Part shown: positions 35,501-45,791 of the stretch, in pieces | How the letters are laid out: each line of letters begins with the position of its first letter | Numbering within the stretch: position 1 is the stretch's first letter | NCBI GenBank assembly: GCA_000733355.1 | Contig: JNVV01000006.1 | Coordinates: 1,123,803 to 1,187,802 of the forward strand | Direction of reading: 5' to 3' | Length of the DNA: 64,000 nucleotides | From: Falciphora oryzae | Lineage: Eukaryota; Ascomycota; Sordariomycetes; Magnaporthales; Magnaporthaceae | The notes under the pieces: model-generated | Told to the model about the DNA's origin: nothing | Databases searched by the model: none | The model's input: the letters and a program-made list of their open reading frames with translations, nothing else | Made by a program: the position numbers and the translations under genes

Positions 35501-37009
35501 ATGCCTAGTTGGCGAGCTGGCAAAGGGCAGAGCAACCGTTCGCAACAATCGCTCGATTCTGGCCTCCCCCCAGTAGCAGCAGCGACCGGCGGCGCACTGG
35601 AATCCCAAGGAGCTGGAGGAGGAGCACCGCCGCCCGCACCACTAACAGTGGCGACAGCAGCAGCAGGCGCAGCGCTAGCAGCAGCACCCCAAGCCCAAGT
35701 TCCACTGCAACAGCAGCAGCAGCAGCAGGCAGCGTCAGCACCACCACAACCGGGCCCCGCGCAAGCCTTTGCCTCGGGCGACCTGCACAGCAGCCACATT
35801 GACAGCGTCGCAAACCGCACACCGGTGGCCAGCAATACGGCCTCCTTTGTTATCGACCCGCGCCAGCAGCAACAAAAGGATTTCGAGCACGTCGCCCGCA
35901 GCCAGAGCCATCGCTTTGCCCAGCAGCAGGCCCACCCCTCGCTTGCTTACGCAGTTACATCCAACTCGTTTGAGGACCTCTCGTCGGGCACGATCCTCGC
36001 CCAGTCACCACTGCTCGCACAGGGCCCGACATCCCCTCAGCAGCAGCACCACCCACAGCACCGGCAGCAGCAGCAGCAGCAGCAGCAGCCCCAACCAGAG
36101 GCCCGCCGCAGCACCCGCAAGTTGATCAAGAACATCTTTCAGCCGCAGCACCACTCGCAGCCCTCAATCGACAACGGCGCCCAGGTTACCCGTCGCCCTT
36201 CCCGCGTGAGCCAACCCCAGTCCCCGTCCCCGACCCAAATCCCTCCCGCGTCCGTCTCGCAGCTTTCGGTGGACCAGCCGCCGCCCGCGGATTGGCAACA
36301 GCAGTCCCCAGCCCCGCCGCCGGCCCCTGGACTCCAGGCCGTGGGGGAGCCTCACCCGCTGCGCCGCCTGCCGTCCGAACATTCAGACTCTAATCGGGAC
36401 CTGGTCCACCACCACCACCACCAACAGACCGCGAATCCGCACGAGCCGCCGCATCCCTCCATCCGTCACGTCCAGACCGACACGGTCGCCTCGCCCTACG
36501 GGCATCCCCGCACCGAGAACCCCGCAGGCGCCTATCACCAGCCTCACGCCCAGGTCCTTGTCCCGGCCCAGCAGTCCTCCCCGGACAGTCAACAACATCC
36601 ATACGGCCAGGCCCACTTTGATCCCTCGCAGCAGCAGTTTCAATTCCACCACCTCCCACAGGGCCAGTACCAACAACAGCAGGGTGCCCCCTCGCTCTTT
36701 ACCGGTGGCCTTCTCGAGCCAAGCAACCAGCATCGTAATCCCGAGACCATCTCGCAGCTGTCGCACGACTCTCCCATCACCGATACCGACCCGATCACCC
36801 TCAACCCGCACTCGGCGCAATCCTCACCAGCCGTCAATTACCCTCCACGATCGCACGAGCTCTTGCAATCCACGTCCCAGCTCCAGGCGCAGGGCCAGAT
36901 CCAAGGCCAGGGCCAAGCTCAGTCGGCGCAGGCTTCCGCAGAATCCCGCCAGCAACACCAAGACCAATCTGGTCAGCAACAGCATCAGCAGCACCAACAC
37001 CAACAACAA

Positions 37010-37043
<34 letters not shown>

Positions 37044-38683
37044 TGCGCCGCGAAGACGAGAGCATGGCACCACAAGCACAGGGCGGCCCGCCGGCCCCGA
37101 ATCGCAGATCCACGGAAACAGAGAAGAACATGCGGGGCCAGATGGACCCCCCGCCCGGCCCGCCTCCTGGATATAGGCACAACCAGACGCCGTCAGGGAA
37201 CCCTTTGCAACAGCCCGGCTCTGGTGGCCTGAACCAGAACTATCGCCCAAGCGGCGGTCAGGACCGCCAGTTTGACGGGGCCACTCCAGAGGGCAGAAAT
37301 AGTCCTCAGCCAACCTCCACGAACGCCGAGACGCCGGCCGAGAACGATAAGGCCTTCAAGGAGCTGTGTATGTCTACTGGCGTCGTTGTCGCCGCCTTGG
37401 TGTCTCTTCTGCCCTACTCATCATACTCCTCTCATGGCTTTCTCGCCGTGCACCCGCCGCGCGCCGTGGCAAGCTTGGTCTCTGGCAGCGCAATTGTGAC
37501 GTTCGTATTGCTATCCCTGGACGGACACTCGCTAACCAATGCGTGTATGCGTGACAGTGACCAAATACAAGAACGTCAAGAGGCTCTACTTCGACGGCAA
37601 GAACCAGATCGAGCTGCTCAACGGGCAGGTGGAGCAGCTGCAGAATGCAGTTGCGAACCAACGCATATCGCAGTCCCGCACGTCACTCGATGATAACGAG
37701 TATGCGACGCGTTTCAACCGTCTCAACGGCGCCATCAACAACCTGTCGTTCAACATTCGTAAAGACTGGGTCATCGTGCCGCCATTTTTGGACGGTTACG
37801 TGAGCCCGGATGCGCTGCGGACAGGGAAGCAGGAGATGACGGCGGCAGGGCGAGCCGCCATCACATCTTGGGTCCTCGACTCTGTCTTTGATCGATGTTT
37901 CCACCCGGGGCTGGACCCGTCGCTTTCGTACAACTTGAAGCAGATTGAGCAGAACATACGCAGCTTCTCATACACCCTCAACAGCCAAGAGGAGTACGAG
38001 GCGCTCACATCAAAAGTGGTCAGCTGGAGGATGGCGACGCTGGAGGGCCTCCAGCCCATACTGGCCTCCCCGCAAAGCGCAGAGCACCGGGTTGCCTTTA
38101 CAACTGAGGCCGCGCGCAACCTCACCAACAAGCTCTTTGATCATCTGACGAACCCGCCGCCGACAGGTGTTGATGGCAGCGTGTCGATGATAGTCGAGCT
38201 GGCCGTCGGCATAGCGTCCAACTTGCCCATGGAGAGCCGCGACGTCGCTATCACATTCCCAAGCCCGGGATCGCCGATGCAGCCCAACATAATGGAGGTG
38301 GAGAAAACCACGGGTCTCCCGCCACTCGAGACGCGGCCAGCCGAGGCGGAGAGGGACGCAGACACAGACGAGGAGGACCGGGCCGGAAAGGATGGAGGCG
38401 GCAGGGAGACCAAAGGGGCCTCCAAGGCTAGTTCACGCGCCGAAAAGGCGGGAAAGAGCGGTAGGTGCATAAAACTGACATGTTGTACTTCCCCAACGGG
38501 ACTTTTGGACCGCCTCCGGGACCATCTCATTTGCTAACACGGCAAGCCAACCTCACAGCGTCATCCTCAACCTCGAACCTTCCACCAAAGGATGCAAACA
38601 GAATCCGCTTCGCTGGTTTCCTAGCAGTCGAGGTCAGAGGCCGGCAAGTCTTGGTCAAGGCGCCAGTTTGGACTATGGCCTAG
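35501..38683 (+). CDS. poly-glutamine fungal protein with conserved helical C-terminal domain, function unknown
   Basis: Three exons, 35501-37367, 37558-38460 and 38559-38683, encode 964 residues. Residues 1 to about 610 are low complexity: rich in Gln, Pro, His and Ser, with several pure Gln runs (the longest about 14, near 37010-37040) coded mostly by CAG/CAA. The remainder, beginning across the first intron at LLTKYKNVKRLYFDGKNQIE, is ordered. It has a coiled-coil-like segment (NQIELLNGQVEQLQN), a conserved NRLNGAINNLSFNIRKDW block, and a helical domain to about residue 840. An Asp/Glu/Lys-rich linker follows, and then a short conserved end, RFAGFLAVEVRGRQVLVKAP, coded in the last exon. 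I have seen this arrangement in other filamentous ascomycetes as uncharacterised proteins and cannot name a function. The ATG at 35501 (MPSWRAGK) is the first in frame. Gln-rich disorder suggests a scaffolding or condensate-forming role, which is inference. Confidence 0.8.
36061..36090 (+). repeat. CAG trinucleotide repeat (poly-Gln coding)
   Basis: Consecutive CAG codons within the poly-Gln gene encode a run of Gln residues. Similar runs lie at 35709-35731 and 37005-37041. Such tracts commonly vary in length between isolates by replication slippage. Confidence 0.85.
37005..37041 (+). repeat. CAA/CAG repeat, longest poly-Gln tract
   Basis: A run of CAA then CAG codons encodes about fourteen consecutive Gln residues, following a His/Gln-alternating segment. 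The almost uninterrupted CAG portion is the part most likely to be unstable. Confidence 0.85.
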
Positions 38684-39520
38684 TCGAGTTAGATGGCAGG
38701 GCGGGCAGGTTTGAGAGTGGAAAACCGGAAATATCTGCGTGTGATATAACGAATGGTTTTGATGAAGGCAGCCTCTTATTCTTCGTTTCCCCCTTTTTTT
38801 TTCTTATTTATATTCTTTTTTTTATTCCACTCCCTCATCCCTCGCTCTCCTATGCTTTTCCCCATTCCCTTTTTTTTTTCCAATCCGTTCCTCTCTACCG
38901 ACCGAAGAACACACCCTGTACCCGACACCTGATAGCGTCCCAGACAGACAACCCTGTTGCTGTCTTGTGTGCACTGGCAGGCATTGGATATCGCTCTCCA
39001 GGAGCTGGTTACCCCTTGCGAGGCTTAGGGACTCATGACACCCATCTCAGGCGATGGCAGTTCCCGATCAAAGGCTACAAACCAACCGGCAACCAAACCC
39101 ATCCTTCCTATGCCCGTTTTCTGGCGCATGTTTGGTTGGATTTGTCGGATGGTGGCTGCTTACCTTTGCTGTCAGCCGAGGGGCAGGGTTCCTGGGGGAC
39201 ATGACGGCTGACCGCTTTCAATCCACCCCTCCTCCCTCGAAATTCTGCCGCCCCTCCAACTTCCCTGTCGAGATCCTTTCCCTAATACTAATCTGGTGCT
39301 GCCAAGGTCGCTCCCAGATCCGATAGTGATATACACTTCCATATCTGGTACTAAGAAAACCAACCTTGCTTCAGAAGGACCCGACCTAAATCGGCGGAAA
39401 CCGCACGAACGACCTAGACGACATTTACGCCTAAAGCAACTCTTTCTGTCCACCGCACCGACCTGGTTGGTTTTTGCAAGATAGAAACAAACCAAGCTTG
39501 GCTGCATCCCCTCGCCAGTC
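38684..39520. other. intergenic; 3' UTR of poly-Gln gene and promoter of EFM4-like gene
   Basis: The region has several T-rich runs (38793-38882), typical of a fungal 3' UTR. The open frame at 38668-39204 overlaps the end of the previous gene in another frame and has low-complexity T-rich coding, so it is not supported as a gene. Confidence 0.5.
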
Positions 39521-40497
39521 ATGACAGACGCCGCATCAAGTAGCTCTAAACCCGAGCACCTTGCACCATCCAAACTCGGCACCAAGGAATAGTCAGTGCT
39601 CGGCGCATTTGAAAGACGGGATCATCAAACCAAACCCGTGCTAACCAACTTGCGCTATTCTCCTGCCTGGAACGGGCAACGGACCAACAAACATTCCGTC
39701 TGATCAGTTGGGATGCGCTCTACAACACGGAGATCACGAACCATGCCTCCAACCCGGCCGACATTGGCACCGTGTGGTTTGATGACTCGGGCGCAGAGGC
39801 CAAGATGGTGTCTTTTCTATGCCGGCAAGCGGCCGATGCGCGTCTCAGCAGAGCCACGACCTCCTTCTTGGACCTGGGGACCGGCAACGGCAGCCTCCTG
39901 CACGCCCTGCGCCGTGCTGGTTGGGCCGGTACCTGTCTAGGTGTCGACTACAGCGCGGCCGCCGTGGCCCTGGCGCAGCAGGTCGCCGCGGCCGGGCCGG
40001 GGCAACGTGACGACAGCAGCGACGGGGAAGACGATGAGGAAGACGGCGAGGACGGCGAGCCAAGAGAAAAGGTTCCGCCGAGCACGGACGCGGTCGAGTT
40101 TGCGCAGTGGGACGTGCTGGACGGCAGCCTCGACGCCGACGACGCCGCGCGGGCGGGCGCCTGGGACGTGGTGCTGGACAAGGGCACCTTTGACGCCGTC
40201 TGCCTGAGCGCCGACGTGGACGCCGCCACGGGCCGCCGCAGGTGCGAGGAGTACCGCGCCCGCGCCCTGCGGCTCCTGCGGCCCGGCGACGGCGGCCTCT
40301 TCCTCATTACCAGCTGCAACTGGACCGACGCCGAGCTGCGCGCCTGGTTCGAGGGCGGCAGCGGCGGCGGTGGCGACGCCGGCGCCGGCCGGTTCGAGTT
40401 CGCCGACCGCGTCGAGTATCCGTCCTTCAGTTTCGGCGGCGTCAAGGGCCAGACCATCAGCACCGTGTGTTTCGTCAAGAAGGCGGTCGTCTCGTGA
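39521..40497 (+). CDS. EFM4: elongation-factor lysine methyltransferase EFM4 (See1-like)
   Basis: Two exons, 39521-39591 and 39708-40497, encode 286 residues. The intron has a less usual GTCAGT donor, but the junction restores KEYWDALYNTEI, the conserved opening of this family. Class I SAM-dependent methyltransferase motifs follow: FLDLGTGNGSLLHALR (motif I, AdoMet binding), CLGVDYSAAA (the acidic end of beta 2) and WDVVLDKGTFDAV. The C-terminus ends with the beta-strand block TISTVCFVKKA. In yeast Efm4 dimethylates a lysine of translation elongation factor 1A in the cytoplasm. An unusual feature is an Asp/Glu-rich insertion (about residues 105-127) between the motif-I region and the next strand, in a loop that is short in yeast. 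It runs in the same direction as the poly-Gln gene and converges with the PP2A gene. Confidence 0.9.
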
Positions 40498-40800
40498 CCG
40501 AGGACGCATGCGTGCGTGCTTACCAGGTTACCGCGCTCCTGTTTCGAATCCTTTGTTCCCATATTAATCTAAACACTTCTCCCGCAACCTGGTCTGGGAT
40601 GGAGGGCTGGCTCCTCTTTCACACATGGGCTCGAAGCGTTTGGAACACCCCGGTATACCCATAACCCATCCAGTCCACGTCTCTGTAGCCTGATCATATG
40701 CATGGGTATGTGTTCTCCTTCTATGAAGCTTTGAGACATCGTCGTCGTCCTGGGTTGACATGGGAAATTTATTGATGCTCGATTATTATCATGCCTCATG

Positions 40801-40835
<35 letters not shown>

Positions 40836-41425
40836 ATGTGGATCGTGTGCATTCTTTTCACCAACTCCATGGCCTCATCCATTTCCCTACTTTTCTTGAT
40901 ATTCCACACTCAATAGCCCCTTGCCTTAGTACGTGCTTCCCGTGCTGGTACTCTGGGAAGCTGCTAAGCTCCCCAAGGTTTGCGCTCGCCGTTGGCAACA
41001 CTCTTCTGTTCGTGAACGCAACTGATTCTGGCCCTCCACGGAACGTCCTGCCATCCGGGCCTCCTGCCTGTGGACCGGGAGACGTCGGTTGATCTAAAGT
41101 GAGAATGATAGAAAGGGCCGACAAGACAGGTGAAATTTCCGGCGTAACGTAGACCATACCTCGTGCCGCGCGTTATTTATTAACATGCCGTGAAAAAGAA
41201 CAAGGGCCATCCATCCACACTATCATTCGTGACTGTAACCCCAGCCTGGGAGTGGAAAGAGACAAGGGTGTACGCGAGGGGATACCGGTGGTCCGCGGCC
41301 AAGCAGAAATCTATGCCCAACAAGCTCAGGAACAAAAAGGAATGAGATGGTGACATGGAAAGTTAGGGAAGAAAAAGGGAGACACGAGGGCGAACAGAAT
41401 TGCTTCATTATGACTCTTCTCGGAT
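40498..41425. other. intergenic between convergent EFM4-like and PP2A scaffold genes
   Basis: About 0.9 kb holding the two 3' flanks. Its most visible element is the T32 run listed separately. No gene is recognised. Confidence 0.5.
40803..40834 (+). repeat. poly-T homopolymer (T32)
   Basis: Thirty-two consecutive T residues lie about 300 bases after the EFM4-like stop, between two convergent genes. It could be a reverse-transcribed poly(A) remnant in the minus orientation or simple slippage. No retroelement sequence is recognisable beside it. Confidence 0.9.
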
Positions 41426-44246
41426 CTATGGTGAGGTATTCATAGGCTCGCCTCCAGGCAGCGGGCCGGAAGCAGCCGCGGCCGCCGTTGTGGCGAAGTA
41501 TCGAACATCAACATCGTCATCCTTCTGCAGCTTCTCCAGGCTCGGCATGACACGCTGCTGGATGAGCTCAGTGCCCCTGGAAGAGGGGCTGAACGAGGTT
41601 CCGGCCTTCTCCAGTGAGTAGATGGTGCCCTGCTCGGGCAGCCGGCGGAGCACATCGACCAGCACCCCATATGTCTTGGCGACGTTGAAGCGGATGTTGG
41701 GGATGTCGTCGACGACGAGCTTGTCGAGCATGGGCAGAATGTTCTTACCAATCACATCCATGCTGACAACCGTCGCTAGAGTCTAGGGAGACCACACCAG
41801 CTCTGTCAGCCAACCACTCAGGTCGCACCTGCCAAGGGGCTCGTCCAGAGGGGGACTTACCGTGATGGCGAAGCAGGTCGTCATGCGGTACAGGTAGTTG
41901 GGGTGGTTGCCCATGGCCATGACCTTGGGGATGATGGCCTCACTAGCCCATTCAACGCCAAAGACCTCGGTCAGCTTCTTGAGGTTGTGCGTCGCCGCCT
42001 CACGGATGGAGAAGACGGTGTCGCCGAGCCAGCTCATGCACAGACTGCTGAGCTTCTCGTCGAAGAACTTGACGCCAAGCTGGCTGGCAAGCAGAGGGAT
42101 GTACTCGATGATGGCCAGCCGGACGCGCCACTGCTTATCCTCGGCGAGCTGGACAATGGCAGGGAGCAGTGACTGGGAAAGGAGGTCGATGCCAATGACT
42201 GCAGCACTGTCGCGTTAGCAGGAACACCAGGCCGGCGCATGACCGAGCGGCGGGGTATGAGGGGGAAGCTCTAGCCCGAGCAGGCCAAGCTAGTCGGGCG
42301 GGCGTCGCACTAACCCTTGTTCACGAGTTCAAGCTTCGAGATGATATGCAGCCGGACCTCGGGAAACTCGTCCTTGAGCATCTGCAGGAACATTGGGAGA
42401 AGGTGATCAATGGTCCTGTCAGGGGAACAACCATGTCAGTGCGAAGCCCGCAGTTTCTGTCCCAGCCCATTGCGCCGCCTATCCTTCCGAGAGAGTAATC
42501 GAGCGCAACCGGGAACTGGGGACCGGGGACGAGGTAGGGCGGGAGTGCGTACTCTTGCTTGCCGAGGATGGGAGCCAGACCGGAGATTTGGGTGCCAAGG
42601 GCAGCGCGAACATGTTGCGAGCTGTCCGAGACAAGGTCCTCGATACTGCCCATGATCTCGTTGAGCAGTGTCGTCCGCTCGACCAGCGCACAGAACCCGG
42701 GGATTTGACCAGCGATCGCAGTCCGGACCTCAGCCTCGTTATCCTTGAGCAGCTTTACGAAGGCGGGGACCAGGTCCCTCGAGACCACCTCCTCGTCGAC
42801 TGCTTTTGCGATCTATGTTGGCGCATGTTGTGACGTGGTCAGTATTGGTGCTCCGCGCGGTGGGCGGTCGGGGAGAATTGGTTCGGGCGTGCCGCTATAC
42901 CTTCTCAAACCTGTCGGCGATCATGTACCGGACCCTCCAGCTCTTGTCTTCTATCAGACTGCGGAGAGATGTCAAAAGCACACCGTGGCTGGACTGCTGC
43001 TCCTTAGGAACGACCTCGGCGATGGAAATGAGCACCTCAACGGTAAGGAGTCGGACGCTGTCCTGGTCGTCCTGCGCAAGGTGCTGGAACATGGGTATCA
43101 TTTCTTCAACAACAACGGCGGCGGGCATCTCCTTCAGGAACTTGGCGAGGTTCGTGGCCGACTGGCGGCGCACCATGGGGGTCTCGTCATGGACGAGGTG
43201 GCCGAAATCGCGTCGCAGCTGCTCCTGGAGCGGCGGAGCCACCTTCTTGTACGGCGTTGTGTAGAGACCGCATCCCGAGATCTTGGACGTGAACCAGTCT
43301 GCCTTGGAGAGGCGGCTAGTAAGGGGCAGGAAGTACTCCTCCACCTGCTTCGGCGAGAGCTCGGCGCATATCTTGTTCAGGGACTCGACGGCCTGCGAAG
43401 TGGATTATCAGAACGGGTGCCCGAGACAAAAAGAAGACGGCCAACCATGCACGAGCCGGCCCGAGTCACAACAGATAGTCGCCAAATCGGCACTCAACCG
43501 GGGCAAGCAGAAGCCGTACCTTGTCTCGCACAACGGGCTCCTCGATGGCAGCCAGGTTCTCAAGCGGCGACAGCAGAACGTGGCCCCACTGGGGTCCGCC
43601 CACATAGTCGAGGAAGCTGCCCAGTTCTTCGCTCAGAGCAACGAGGACCTCATCTTCGTCCTCAACAGATTCTGAATGTACGGGGCTTGGTCAGAGAATA
43701 CACGCTGGTGGCAGGAGGTGAGAGAATGAGAAAGCAGGCGGTAGATGGCGAGGGCCTGGGAGGCGTCTAACCGTCAAGGAAGGGGATCAGCTCCTCGCGA
43801 GTGCGCTCAGGTCCCAGCGCGAGGGCAATGGTCGAGAGTCGATGGATGGCATTGAGTCGAAGAAGGACATCATCGTGCTGGAAAGCGGCGAGCGCACGTA
43901 ATCAGTCAGTCACGGGTACGGTCGTCGTGGTCAGTGCCTGTATGTTGTCGTCGTCGCTGTCGTTGCTCGGGCAAGAGGCATGTGTGGTGGTGGTGGTGTA
44001 TGGTCCAGGCGGCGGGGCAAGCCTCCCCTCCCTTTGGGCCAACCACGCGCGCGCAGGCTCCCAAAGAGACAAGCGAGAATCGACGGCGGCGGTGGTGGCG
44101 GTGGCGGCACAGGCGCCGAGCCGACAAGAGCGCGACGCAGAGATGCGAGAGGAGGGCGGGGCGGGGCATAATAAACACACCTTGAGCTCGTCAATAAGGA
44201 CGGCTATCGGGTAAAGCTCGTCGCTGGCATTTGGCGCGTCGGCCAT
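41426..44246 (-). CDS. TPD3: protein phosphatase 2A scaffold subunit A (PR65/Tpd3), HEAT-repeat protein
   Basis: Eight exons on the minus strand: 44246-44181, 43877-43772, 43671-43520, 43392-42901, 42812-42553, 42415-42315, 42198-41861 and 41782-41426, giving 623 residues. The protein is a string of about fifteen HEAT repeats, each of two helices. Examples are [12 protein letters not shown] in the first and [19 protein letters not shown] in the middle, and conserved intra-repeat turns such as DKQWRVR and DKSWRVRY recur. As the PP2A A subunit it holds the catalytic C subunit and a regulatory B subunit together, directing dephosphorylation in cell cycle and morphogenesis. The C-terminal tail after [10 protein letters not shown] is slightly longer than in yeast and rich in Ala, Gly and Pro. 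The ATG at 44246 gives MADAPN followed directly by repeat 1. Confidence 0.96.
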
Positions 44247-45791
44247 GGCGAGCTTTGTTTTGGGTGTCGGCGCGCAGCAGAAGAAAAAGAAAGCAGCGGG
44301 CCCGGGGAGAGCGGGGAGACGAGCGAGCAGCGAAGGCCGAAGGTTGGCTGGCGACCGACGATGCTTCAGCGAAGATCAAAATGGACAGCCGGCGATGTGG
44401 GTGTCGCGTGGCGGCGGTCGGTGGTGGTGGTGGGTTGGGATGGCAAAAAGGCGGGAAGCAGGCTGCTAAGAGGCGGTAGGGTGATGCAGGTCGAGCAAAA
44501 GAACAAGGTCAGACCTCCGCGACGGGTGTGGGCTCGGCGTCGGTTTAGGTCAGGCAGGTCAGGGCCTGTGGTCCAGTGCTGCAGCTCTAAAATCCGATCG
44601 CCAAATTGATGGATTTGAGTGATGCAATCCGGTTTGCGGCCCTGGGACGGATTTGAGCAGCCAGCGCTGGTGTGCTGGGCGACCTGACCGCTGGGGAGAG
44701 CAGCAGCGGGCGACTCAGGGCGGTCAAGTCTGGCACACTGTGGAGCCTGACCAGCCTCGCCTGTACGCATGGAGGTGGGACTTTGATTGCGGCGGGCAGG
44801 ACAAAAGCACCAAAATCTACCGACGGCGGGATAATTCTGTCGGGCCGCCCCCTGGATGGAACCCGAGTCGAGTCTCTTGAGAAACGGGCAGGCTAGCGGT
44901 GTCTCCTCGCAAATCTATCTATCATATTGGTGCTCCAGCAAACAAAATGGCAAGCCTCAACTCCCGCCCGTCCAGATTCTCTCCCATTGATTCATACTAC
45001 TACTCCCTGGGTCGGTACCCGGTAGCATGGTGTCAAGGTGGGGAGAGCGACACGAGCCCTGGCGCAAGAAGGGGAAGGCGTGCTCTCAGCAACCCCTAAA
45101 TCTCTGCAATTCGGGAGACTCATACCACGGGCATGATTTGCCCGGATTTGCTGTGCCCTGGTCGGCAGTCGTCGCCCGCTTTCAGCCATCGACCGTCTGG
45201 CCTATCTTTTGTTGTTTTCTCCTCCTTCCAGTGCTGTCGCCTCCTTCAGTCGTGCTTGTTGGTGGGGCAGCATGCCTCCTAAGCTAGTCGATAGCTTGCA
45301 TCCAATCAATCTTCGAGGAGCCATGTCGCTCACCCCTCATCATCGGGCCTGCATTTCGCTGCCAGCCGAGGCGGTCAGCCTGTGCCTTTTTTCTGCCCAT
45401 CAAAGGGACGACACGCAGGTCTGACGCGTTGAGCCAAGGTTGTCCCGTCATCTCCACGGCCCGTTTAATCTACATAGTAAGCTAGTACCTGGAGTATACA
45501 AATGTTTTGTATTCGACTCAGGTTGGAGAACGAGGGGAAATGATCATAATAAAAATAAAGAATAAAAAAAAAAAGACAAGTCTAGTGCGCTGAAGCCATC
45601 AACTTCAGATAAGCCTCGCTGGGACCAAATTATCGGGCGCAATTATAAGCTAGGTATACACTTCCTCGCACGGAGGTGACAAGACATCGCTGTGCTGTCT
45701 GCATCATCTCACGGAACGAATCGCCGTCTATAGTTAGACGTGGTCGATGCACGCAGTGAAGAAATGAGGACGATCATAAGCCCCCCGTATC
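44247..45791. other. intergenic; PP2A promoter/leader and 3' flank of myotubularin gene
   Basis: The left part is the 5' region of the minus-strand PP2A gene and the right part the 3' flank of the minus-strand myotubularin gene. It contains an A-rich run at 45548-45576. I see no gene. The overlapping frames at 44230-44610 are open only because of purine-rich sequence. Confidence 0.5.

Noticed and set aside
38668..39204. 178-codon plus-strand frame after the poly-Gln gene
   Set aside because: It begins inside the last exon of that gene in a different frame, runs through a T-rich 3' UTR and has no recognisable similarity.
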